Shown here piece after piece: positions 6,902 to 12,989 of a stretch of DNA of 12,989 bases. Source of the DNA: CAZADS01 sp964483985 (GTDB lineage Bacteria > Pseudomonadota > Alphaproteobacteria > Thalassobaculales > Thalassobaculaceae). Below the pieces are notes generated by a model, which saw only the letters and a program-made list of their open reading frames with translations, was not told the DNA's origin and did no database searches. A program made the translations under genes and the position numbers. Every line of letters begins with the position of its first letter. Positions within the stretch are counted from its first letter, which is position 1. The stretch covers positions 1-12,989 of the forward strand of contig CAZADS010000101.1 of NCBI GenBank assembly GCA_964483985.1, written 5' to 3'.

Positions 6902-7432
6902 ATGCGGCGGGCAGAAATTGTAATGGCCGTATTGCTGGCATTCCTCTCGATTTACCTGATGTGGAAGAGTGGTGAGGGTCCGTCTTGGGATCCGGATGTA
7001 GAGCGGTTTGCAAATATATGGATGATTGAAGGAGAAGGTCCTGGGAGTGGATTTTGGCCGTTTTGGTTGTCATTGGTCATGTTGGGTTGTTGTCTTTGGA
7101 TAGCGTTTAACTGGTGGCGCCGCAAATCGCCCGCCTCAATTTCGGATAAACCGTATTTTGATTCTGTTTCAAGGAAGATGATTGTTCTTGTTGGCGGAGG
7201 GTTAATTGCTTTCTTGAGTCTGATTGAAATTATTGGTTTCTATGGCGGGATCTTCATTTTCATAATTTACTATCTTCGTTTTTTAGGAAGCCATTCAGCC
7301 TTGAAGACAATAGCTATTTCGACCGCAGTTCCTATTTTCAGTTTCTTCTTTTTCGATGTAGCGATGAGAATTGTTTTACCCAAAGGATATTTGGAACCTT
7401 TGTTTATCCCTCTCTACGATATTTTTTTATGA
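6902..7432 (+). CDS. tctB: TTT-family small membrane subunit TctB
   Basis: This is the small, poorly conserved integral membrane subunit of a tripartite tricarboxylate transporter. The 176-residue product has hydrophobic segments at about 5-21, 51-70, 93-112, 114-128 and 136-153, and is followed directly by tctA. The GPGSGFWPFW text (46-55) corresponds to the GPGFFP-like motif often found before the second membrane segment, and LPKGYL (159-164) to the common C-terminal motif. A strong GGGAGGAG sits about 8 nt before ATG 6902. Sequence signatures alone would be weak, but position between the receptor and TctA makes the call firm. Confidence 0.88.
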   Translation: MRRAEIVMAVLLAFLSIYLMWKSGEGPSWDPDVERFANIWMIEGEGPGSGFWPFWLSLVMLGCCLWIAFNWWRRKSPASISDKPYFDSVSRKMIVLVGGGLIAFLSLIEIIGFYGGIFIFIIYYLRFLGSHSALKTIAISTAVPIFSFFFFDVAMRIVLPKGYLEPLFIPLYDIFL

Positions 7433-7477
7433 GCACGGTCTTGCGTTTTGATTAAACCTGTGAGGGTTGCAAATTAA

Positions 7478-8992
7478 ATGGACATAATTGTCTCATTAAT
7501 TGAAGGGATTTATCAGGCACTCCAGCCGTTTAACTTGGGGCTGGCATTTCTTGGGGTAATTGTTGGTTTGTTCGTCGGTGCCATGCCGGGACTAGGTTCT
7601 GTCAATGGAGTGGCTATTCTATTACCCTTTACGTTTGTTATTCAGGATATTACCGGAACGGCAACATCTCCGATGATTTTTTTAGCTGCTATTTACTATG
7701 GAGCTATGTATGGAGGAGCCATTAGCTCTATTACTTTAGGTATTCCCGGCGCTTCAACGGCCGTCGCCACCACTTTTGATGGCCGTCCCCTTGCTCTTGA
7801 CGGCAAAGCGGATAAAGCTTTGGTTGTCGCAGCGTTGGCCTCTTTCATTGGGGGAACAATTGCTAACTTGTTATTCACTGGTTTTGCTCCAGCATTGGCC
7901 TCGATAGCTCTAGATTTTGGAAATCCGGAAATTTTTTCCTTAATGTTGTTAGCATTTGCCACTTTCATTGGTCTAGGTGGTGACGATATCCCAAAAACTA
8001 TTTTTTCTATTTGCTTTGGATTGGTCTTGGCAACAGTAGGATTTGACATTGTCTCCGGCGAGCCAAGGTTAATTTTCTTTGATATTACTGGATTCACTCA
8101 TGGTATCCGATTTCTTGTTTTAGCAATTGGAGTGTATGGCATTGGGGAAATGTTGTGGACTATCAATGCGACACGAGGCAGTTTTAAAATGTCAGACGCT
8201 AAATTAAGTCCAGAAAGAATTCTTCGAGAAATTAAAGACTTTCCGAAAGCGTGGAAAGGTACAGCAATCGGATCCTTCCTTGGTTTCTTTGTGGGAATTC
8301 TGCCCGCTGCCGGTGCAACTCCTGGATCCTTAATGGCTTATGGCATTACTAAGATGACATCAAATGAAAAGAATAAATATGGCCAGGGAGCCGTAGATGG
8401 AGTAGCAGCGCCGGAGGCAGCAAACAACTCGGCCTCTACGGGGGCTATGTTACCAATGATAACTTTAGGCATACCTGGGTCGCCAACTACCGCTGTTTTG
8501 TTGGCGGGTATGGTAATATGGGGATTACAACCGGGACCTTTAATGTTCACCGATCAGCCAGATTTTGTTTGGCCGTTGATAGGATCATTCTACGTTTCCA
8601 ATCTTATCGCTCTGGCTGTGAACCTCGCCTTTATCCCATTATTTCTTTGGATGTTGAGAATGCCATTCAGCATTCTTGCGCCACTTATTTTTGTTTTATC
8701 TGTAGTTGGAACTTATGCTGCTTATCAAAATATGTTTGATGTATGGCTGATGTTGTTATTTGGGATTGGCGCTTATTTATTGAGACTGCTGGATTATCCA
8801 TTAGCCCCGGCTGTTTTAGCAATTGTGTTAGGGCCGATAGCGGAGCCAAAGCTTAGGCAATCCCTGCTATTGTCAGACGGTGATTTTAGTATATTTTTTA
8901 CAAGACCAATTTCGGGGCCAATAACTATTCTTGCAATCATTTTAATTTTGTTACCATTAATTAAATTAATTTCAAATAAGGTTCGCCCCTGA
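7478..8992 (+). CDS. tctA: TTT-family large membrane subunit TctA
   Basis: This is the large inner-membrane permease subunit, which carries the substrate, probably with ion coupling. The 504-residue length is standard. The two internally related signature regions of TctA are both present: GAMPGLGSVNGVAILLPF at 34-51 and GFFVGILPAAGATPG at 269-283. Long hydrophobic segments run through the rest, including repeated stretches near the C-terminus. GAGGG (7462-7466) lies 11 nt before the ATG. The gene is 45 nt after tctB and 8 nt before the BenE-like gene, so the four genes very likely share one transcript. Confidence 0.95.
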   Translation: MDIIVSLIEGIYQALQPFNLGLAFLGVIVGLFVGAMPGLGSVNGVAILLPFTFVIQDITGTATSPMIFLAAIYYGAMYGGAISSITLGIPGASTAVATTFDGRPLALDGKADKALVVAALASFIGGTIANLLFTGFAPALASIALDFGNPEIFSLMLLAFATFIGLGGDDIPKTIFSICFGLVLATVGFDIVSGEPRLIFFDITGFTHGIRFLVLAIGVYGIGEMLWTINATRGSFKMSDAKLSPERILREIKDFPKAWKGTAIGSFLGFFVGILPAAGATPGSLMAYGITKMTSNEKNKYGQGAVDGVAAPEAANNSASTGAMLPMITLGIPGSPTTAVLLAGMVIWGLQPGPLMFTDQPDFVWPLIGSFYVSNLIALAVNLAFIPLFLWMLRMPFSILAPLIFVLSVVGTYAAYQNMFDVWLMLLFGIGAYLLRLLDYPLAPAVLAIVLGPIAEPKLRQSLLLSDGDFSIFFTRPISGPITILAIILILLPLIKLISNKVRP

Positions 8993-9000
8993 TATGATGA

Positions 9001-10251
9001 ATGTGTGATATTTTCACTTTGATGAGCGAAACACCATCCAAATTTTTCCCAACAATTGCTGAAATTCGAAAAGCACTGGACAGTCATTCTCTGGCAAATG
9101 GTTTGGTGGCCTTAATTTTTGCTATTACGGGCCCTGTTGCCATTATTTTAACTGTGGGCGATGAGTGTGAATTATCCAAAAATTTAATTGATGGCTGGAT
9201 ATTTGCCGCTTTTGGCATAGGTGGACTATTGACGGTTGTTTTAAGCTGTATCTATCGTCAACCTTTGGCCTTCGCCTGGACCATGCCTGGGGCTGCGTTG
9301 TTAATTCCAGCACTTGACCACGTATCATTTTCGGAAGCCGTGGGTGCATTTATTGTAACGGGTGTTTTAATGTTGGTTTTGGGCTTCAGCGGAATGGCTT
9401 CTCGATTTATGGATCGGGTCCCAAGTTCCGTAGCAATGGCTATGGTTGCTGCTGTATTTTTACCATTTGGTTTGAATTTGATTTTCGGAATTAGAGATAA
9501 CCCCATTCTTGGTGGAATAATGGTGAGCGGCTTCGTAGCAGCAAAGGCCCTTCCTAAGTTGGGTGAGATTTTCCCTCCAATATTGCTCTCCTTGGTTTTG
9601 GGAGTTCTAGTCGCTATTTTGACTGGTCAGGGACCAAATATACCCTTTGCCGCAGATTGGGTAATACGACCAAGCTTAATTGCGCCTAGATTTTCCTTGG
9701 CGGCGATTACAGAACTAGTTTTACCACTAACAATTTCGGTAATAGCAGTTCAAAATTTACAAGGCTTTTCAGTGTTGAAGGCTGCGGGATACAAAGTGCC
9801 AACCAATGTACTCACGACAACTTGTGGTTATGGCACTTTAGTTATGGGAATTTTAGGATCGGTGCCTACCTGTGTTACAGGGCCTGCTAACGCTATACTG
9901 GTTTCAACAGGGAAATTGGGGCATCACTATGCGGGTGCTATAGTGTTTGGATCCATCTTTCTTGTTGTAGGCTCGCTAGCGCCCTTAACTACCCAGATTG
10001 CGACAACTATGCCATCCACTTTCATAAAGGTGCTAGGGGGACTGGCAATGTTGTCGGTGATTATCTCTGCTTTGCAGGCTGCCTTTAAAGAGCCGTCAGG
10101 GCAAGTCACTGACAAATTTGGCCCATTGACGGCTTTTGTGGTGACCTTGAGTGGAATCACCATATTTAATATAGGCTCTCCTTTTTGGGGATTAGTCGCA
10201 GGATATTTGGTGCATTTGATATTGGATCAATCCCAAAAGGATACTGAGTGA
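9001..10251 (+). CDS. BenE-family (benzoate/H+ symporter type) membrane transporter
   Basis: This is a polytopic inner-membrane protein of 416 residues, with about 11-12 hydrophobic segments beginning near residue 32 (ANGLVALIFAITGPVAIIL). Features typical of BenE proteins are the early WTMPGAALL motif, FMDRVPSSVAMAMVAA, the NLQGFSVLKAAGY segment and the later GSVPTCVTGPANAIL segment. Members studied take up benzoate with protons; the family as a whole is poorly characterised, so benzoate is not assured here. The start is uncertain: ATG 9001 and ATG 9022 (MSETPSK) are both in frame and neither has a Shine-Dalgarno, so translation is probably coupled to tctA, which ends 8 nt upstream. Its presence in a TTT operon is unusual and suggests a second route for the same or a related acid. 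Confidence 0.85.
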   Translation: MCDIFTLMSETPSKFFPTIAEIRKALDSHSLANGLVALIFAITGPVAIILTVGDECELSKNLIDGWIFAAFGIGGLLTVVLSCIYRQPLAFAWTMPGAALLIPALDHVSFSEAVGAFIVTGVLMLVLGFSGMASRFMDRVPSSVAMAMVAAVFLPFGLNLIFGIRDNPILGGIMVSGFVAAKALPKLGEIFPPILLSLVLGVLVAILTGQGPNIPFAADWVIRPSLIAPRFSLAAITELVLPLTISVIAVQNLQGFSVLKAAGYKVPTNVLTTTCGYGTLVMGILGSVPTCVTGPANAILVSTGKLGHHYAGAIVFGSIFLVVGSLAPLTTQIATTMPSTFIKVLGGLAMLSVIISALQAAFKEPSGQVTDKFGPLTAFVVTLSGITIFNIGSPFWGLVAGYLVHLILDQSQKDTE

Positions 10252-10392
10252 AAATAATTGGACATGTTGTGGAAAGAATAAAATTAATCAAAGGGCTAGA
10301 TTAAAAATTCGTACTATTCATTCCACGGGATAGAATATAGTGGCTATAGTTTTGTGTGTCTCACCTTTTTGGACGCCAAAATTTCAATCAAC

Positions 10393-10420
10393 TTGCCGAA
10401 GTATTCTCTCTTGCTATAAT
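10393..10420 (+). promoter_or_regulatory. Sigma-70-like promoter for the Baeyer-Villiger monooxygenase gene
   Basis: TTGCCG (10393-10398) and TATAAT (10415-10420) are 16 nt apart: an exact -10 and a -35 with four of six consensus bases. Transcription would start near 10427, 55 nt before ATG 10482. Its position inside the upstream extension of the open frame is a second reason to reject the longer protein. Confidence 0.55.
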
Positions 10421-10433
10421 TGTACTATCCGAA

Positions 10434-10462
10434 AATTTGGATAAATTAAAGGAATCCAAATT
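10434..10462. promoter_or_regulatory. Inverted repeat AATTTGGAT-N11-ATCCAAATT in the monooxygenase leader
   Basis: Two perfect 9-nt arms (10434-10442 and 10454-10462) flank an 11-nt AT-rich spacer, centre to centre 20 nt or about two helical turns. It begins just after the predicted transcription start and ends 8 nt before the ribosome binding site. It could be an operator for a dimeric regulator, with the arms on the same helix face, or a leader hairpin. Confidence 0.5.
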
Positions 10463-10470
10463 GGTGTTTC

Positions 10471-10475
10471 AGGAG
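10471..10475 (+). promoter_or_regulatory. Shine-Dalgarno AGGAG that sets the monooxygenase start
   Basis: AGGAG lies 6 nt before ATG 10482. The alternative in-frame GTG at 10356 has no comparable site and would add 42 residues upstream of the FAD-binding fold, unlike the family. Confidence 0.75.
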
Positions 10476-10481
10476 CAGAAA

Positions 10482-12110
10482 ATGTGTAGCGACGTTGAAG
10501 AAAATAAGGGCGCCGACAGTCATATACAAAGATTAGATGTTGTAATCGTTGGAGCTGGGTTTGCAGGTATGTATATGCTTTATCGAGCGCGATCACTTGG
10601 CTTTTCGACACGCGCTTATGAAGTTGCTAGCGGGGTCGGCGGAACTTGGTATTGGAATAGATATCCAGGAGCTAGATGTGATGTAGAAAGCGTTCAATAT
10701 TCTTATCAATTCGATAAGGAATTGGAGCAAGAGTGGACGTGGTCTGAAAAATATTCCACGCAACCTGAGATATTAAAGTATGCTAACCATGTTGCAGACC
10801 GGTTCGATTTGCGAAAAGACATCCAGTTTAATACTCGTATCCAGTCAGCTATATTTGATGAAATTCAGAAACTTTGGATAATTCAGACAGATACAGGTGA
10901 AATGATTTCAGCCCAATTTTGCGTTATGGCAGCGGGTTGTCTCTCATCCTATAACCTACCAAAATTCTCGGGCCTAGAAAGGTATAGGGGTGCAACCTAT
11001 CATACTGGGCGATGGCCCCACGATACTATCGATTTTTCAGGAATGAATGTTGGAATTATAGGTACCGGTTCGTCGGCTATACAGTCAATTCCAGAGATTG
11101 CAAAGCAAGCTAAACATCTTACGGTTTTTCAGAGAACGGCTAACTACACTATACCAGCTCGAAACGCCCCACTTAGCGAAGAATACGTAAAAATGATAAA
11201 GGCCGATTATCAAGGATTACGCAACCGAGCCCGCGGGAAACCCGCCGGTTATGATATTCCCCTCAATCCTGAGTCAGTACTCGATGTATCGGAAGAAAAC
11301 TTTAAAGCTGAATATAAAACACGATGGGAGCATGGGGGAACGCAATTTCTGGGGGCTTATGGTGATCTCCTATTAAACCCAAAGGCTAATAAAACGGCCG
11401 CTGATTTTGTCAAAGAAATGATTAGAAAAACAGTGAAGGATCAAAATGTAGCAGAGCTATTGTGTCCTACTAATATAATAGGTTGCAAGCGGTTGTGCGT
11501 GGATACGGACTATTATGCGACGTTCAATAGACCAAATGTCCAATTGGTTGATATATCGAAGGAGCCGATAAACGAAATCAATTCCGCAGGTCTAAGGCAT
11601 AATGGAGTAAACTACAAATTTGATGCCATCGTTTTTGCTACTGGTTTTGATGCCATGACGGGAGCGTTATTCGATATAGATATTAGAGGTAGAAATAGGG
11701 TGTCTTTGAAAGAAAAATGGAAAACCGGTCCTCAAACATATTTAGGTTTAACTACTTTCGGATTTCCTAATTTATTCACCGTTACTGGTCCAGGCAGCCC
11801 CTCCGTTTTAACAAACATGCTACCCTCTATTGAGCAACATGTGAATTTTATCTCAGAATGTATAACTTTCATGAGGGATAAGGGCCATATAGTTATAGAA
11901 CCGGAGCTTGCGGCTGAGACTTCATGGGGTATACATGTAAATGAGGTGGCAGACCTGTCACTTCGTTCGACGTGTGCCTCTTGGTATGTTGGAGCCAATG
12001 TCCCCGGAAAACCGAGAGTTTTTACGCCTTACATTGGTGGTTTTCCTAGATATGTTAGACGGTGTGAAGAAATTGTTAAAAATGGATATGACGGCTTTTC
12101 TTTGGTTTGA
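10482..12110 (+). CDS. Flavin-dependent Baeyer-Villiger monooxygenase, phenylacetone/cyclohexanone monooxygenase type
   Basis: The enzyme uses FAD, NADPH and O2 to insert oxygen next to a carbonyl, turning ketones into esters or lactones. At 542 residues it has the usual class-B length. In order: FAD Rossmann motif GAGFAG (24-29); GGTWYWNRYPGARCD (53-67); the fingerprint YRGATYHTGRWP (168-179), with Tyr in place of the usual first Phe; NADPH Rossmann motif GTGSSA (194-199); and FATGFD (385-390). The CKRLCVDTDYY segment puts an arginine at 337, matching the active-site arginine of Thermobifida phenylacetone monooxygenase. The C-terminal half (TGALF-IDIRG, GPGSPS-L-NML, GANVPGKPRVF) is also very close to that enzyme as remembered. 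It has its own promoter 230 nt after the BenE-like gene. Substrate is unknown; the closeness suggests a ketone, from small linear to aryl-substituted. Confidence 0.93.
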   Translation: MCSDVEENKGADSHIQRLDVVIVGAGFAGMYMLYRARSLGFSTRAYEVASGVGGTWYWNRYPGARCDVESVQYSYQFDKELEQEWTWSEKYSTQPEILKYANHVADRFDLRKDIQFNTRIQSAIFDEIQKLWIIQTDTGEMISAQFCVMAAGCLSSYNLPKFSGLERYRGATYHTGRWPHDTIDFSGMNVGIIGTGSSAIQSIPEIAKQAKHLTVFQRTANYTIPARNAPLSEEYVKMIKADYQGLRNRARGKPAGYDIPLNPESVLDVSEENFKAEYKTRWEHGGTQFLGAYGDLLLNPKANKTAADFVKEMIRKTVKDQNVAELLCPTNIIGCKRLCVDTDYYATFNRPNVQLVDISKEPINEINSAGLRHNGVNYKFDAIVFATGFDAMTGALFDIDIRGRNRVSLKEKWKTGPQTYLGLTTFGFPNLFTVTGPGSPSVLTNMLPSIEQHVNFISECITFMRDKGHIVIEPELAAETSWGIHVNEVADLSLRSTCASWYVGANVPGKPRVFTPYIGGFPRYVRRCEEIVKNGYDGFSLV

Positions 12111-12289
12111 CTAGTGGCGAAAATGATCGTTTTTGTTAGATCCAGTGCTCTTGGTTTACAACACACTCGCGCCTCGAGTTAGCCTTGCGCACGCATGATT
12201 TAACCTTTGTAAGTTAAGTGTCTATTGTCGCGAGGGAAAATAGGCAGCCGCATAGACAACCGCGCTGGTTTTTATAGGTTATATAAGAG

Positions 12290-12301
12290 TACCCTTGGGT
12301 A
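12290..12301. repeat. Short dyad TACCC-TT-GGGTA
   Basis: A 12-nt inverted repeat with 5-nt arms lies in the long spacer. The 2-nt centre is too small for a good RNA hairpin and no T-run follows directly, so a terminator role is doubtful; a protein site or chance are both possible. Confidence 0.2.
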
Positions 12302-12598
12302 TTGGGCCAATTTTGGCTATGTTTGCGGGTGCGCCGTGAAAGATGTTGATATTTAGTTTATAAAAAACCGAATGATGTGCTTAAAATATAGTTCGTCCGA
12401 AATTCCTAAAAGCAACGAATATTTGCAACCGCATTAAATTAACCTGTCATGTATACGCAGAATCAACGATATTTCTATATAGGCAGATCATTTATATTTA
12501 CAAAAGATGTTTTGAATTGAAGGGTATGGCATCAATGCAGGTAAGTTTCACCGCGGATAGGATGGATGCAGTAGAATTGACTTATCTTGCGTTGGAGG

Positions 12599-12730
12599 AT
12601 GGCCTTACGTAAGACGTTGGAGCAATGTAACGCGGAGGGATTGGTAATTAAATCCCAGTCATTTGTTAGAACGGAACGGTTCTACCAATTTTTCGTACTG
12701 CTAAAGAGAATGTTTCCATTACTTAAATGA
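12599..12730 (+). CDS. Possible 43-residue small protein or gene remnant, unrecognised
   Basis: ATG 12599 to TGA 12730 encodes a peptide starting MALRKTLEQCNAEGLVIK and ending with the basic-hydrophobic FFVLLKRMFPLLK. GGAGG (12594-12598) touches the ATG with no spacer, which is unfavourable. Another short frame (ATG 12526 to TAA 12609, MASMQVSFTADRMDAVEL) overlaps it in a different frame, so a single eroded gene with a frameshift is one reading. I recognise no family in either piece. Confidence 0.22.
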   Translation: MALRKTLEQCNAEGLVIKSQSFVRTERFYQFFVLLKRMFPLLK

Positions 12731-12825
12731 TCCAGAATACCCGAGTCCAATTGACAGAATGAAAAGGAATATCCAGAAAAACTGGGAAAATAAATTTCGA
12801 ATAACTTATAAAAAGGAGAAATGAG

Positions 12826-12989
12826 ATGAAATTCGGTGTGATGATGTTCCCGACCGACTACTCGATGTCACCACACGAGCTAGCCATTGAGGTGGAGGAA
12901 CGAGGGTTTGAATCTCTATGGTTTCCAGAGCATTCACATATTCCGCTACCTCGGGTATCGCCGTGGCCGGGAGGAGGTGAGTTACCAAA
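12826..12989 (+). CDS. Luciferase-like (LLM class) flavin/F420 oxidoreductase, N-terminal part
   Basis: Only 54 codons are visible before the window ends. The text MKFGVMMFPTDYSMSPHELA, then AIEVEERGFESLWFPEH, is the first strand-helix-strand of the luciferase-like monooxygenase TIM barrel; the FESLWFPEHSHIP pattern is common in the subfamily annotated as F420-dependent LLM oxidoreductases. GGAG (12815-12818) lies 7 nt before ATG 12826; an overlapping out-of-frame ATG at 12821 is not used. FMN versus F420 dependence cannot be judged from this piece, and many proteobacterial members have no known substrate. Confidence 0.85.
   Translation, partial: MKFGVMMFPTDYSMSPHELAIEVEERGFESLWFPEHSHIPLPRVSPWPGGGELP

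Larger units (their letters stand above)
12111..12825. other. Long spacer without a convincing gene
   Basis: About 715 nt between the monooxygenase and the luciferase-like gene contain frequent stops in all frames. I see no tRNA-like fold, no transposase relic and no clear terminator. It holds a short dyad (12290-12301), a 43-codon open frame (12599-12730) and a few 20-30 codon frames such as ATG 12526 to TAA 12609. The right half looks somewhat more coding-like than the left, compatible with an eroded small gene. The promoter of the luciferase-like gene should lie in the last part. Confidence 0.6.

Noticed and set aside
7696..8097. Minus-strand open frame of 133 codons opposite tctA
   Set aside because: It is the reverse reading of a clear TctA gene, has a low-complexity composition and no family resemblance.
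10356..10481. GTG 10356 as start of the monooxygenase (584 residues)
   Set aside because: The extension contains the promoter-like pair and the inverted repeat, lacks a ribosome binding site, and exceeds the usual family length; ATG 10482 has AGGAG at 6 nt.
12290..12301. TACCCTTGGGTA as a terminator for the monooxygenase gene
   Set aside because: It lies about 180 nt after the stop, has a 2-nt loop and lacks a following T-run.
1..12989. CRISPR arrays, tRNA or rRNA genes, insertion sequences
   Set aside because: I found no regularly spaced repeats, no cloverleaf-like segment with conserved T-loop text, and no transposase or integrase coding sequence.

Overview
The window looks like accessory or core metabolic DNA of a proteobacterium, most likely an alphaproteobacterium. 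Base composition is moderately AT-rich by eye, intergenic spacers are AT-rich, and the gene types (Frc-type CoA-transferase, formate-tetrahydrofolate ligase, tripartite tricarboxylate transporter, flavin monooxygenases, SelO) are common in environmental and marine Alphaproteobacteria. The lineage is inferred from gene content, not from a marker gene. I saw no rRNA, tRNA, CRISPR array, transposase or integrase.

Layout: a truncated selO on the minus strand (1-374) diverges from everything else. A divergent regulatory gap (about 387-830) leads into three plus-strand genes: a thiamine-diphosphate lyase of the 2-hydroxyacyl-CoA lyase / IlvG-like branch (831-2582), a clear formyl-CoA:oxalate CoA-transferase frc (2604-3866), and formate-tetrahydrofolate ligase fhs (3965-5638). 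A 246-nt gap then precedes a transport operon: TctC-type binding protein (5885-6862), TctB (6902-7432), TctA (7478-8992) and a BenE-family carrier (9001-10251). Next is a Baeyer-Villiger monooxygenase resembling phenylacetone monooxygenase (10482-12110) with its own recognisable promoter. About 715 nt follow without a convincing gene, then the start of a luciferase-like oxidoreductase (12826 to the window end).

How it fits together: Frc passes CoA between formyl-CoA and oxalate, the TPP enzyme would release formyl-CoA from oxalyl-CoA or from a 2-hydroxyacyl-CoA, and Fhs captures the formate as 10-formyl-tetrahydrofolate. The reading is a C1-yielding route for oxalate or a small 2-hydroxy acid, possibly fed by the adjacent TTT transporter. 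The unusual point is that the lyase beside a textbook Frc is not of the classical oxalyl-CoA decarboxylase type. That leaves open a replacement decarboxylase, or a lyase that splits 2-hydroxyacyl-CoA into a carbonyl compound plus formyl-CoA. In the second case the nearby ketone-oxidising monooxygenase could be a downstream step; that last link is speculative.

Three start sites are better placed than the longest open frame suggests: GTG 831 for the lyase, ATG 10482 for the monooxygenase and possibly TTG 386 for selO. Each is set by a Shine-Dalgarno sequence.
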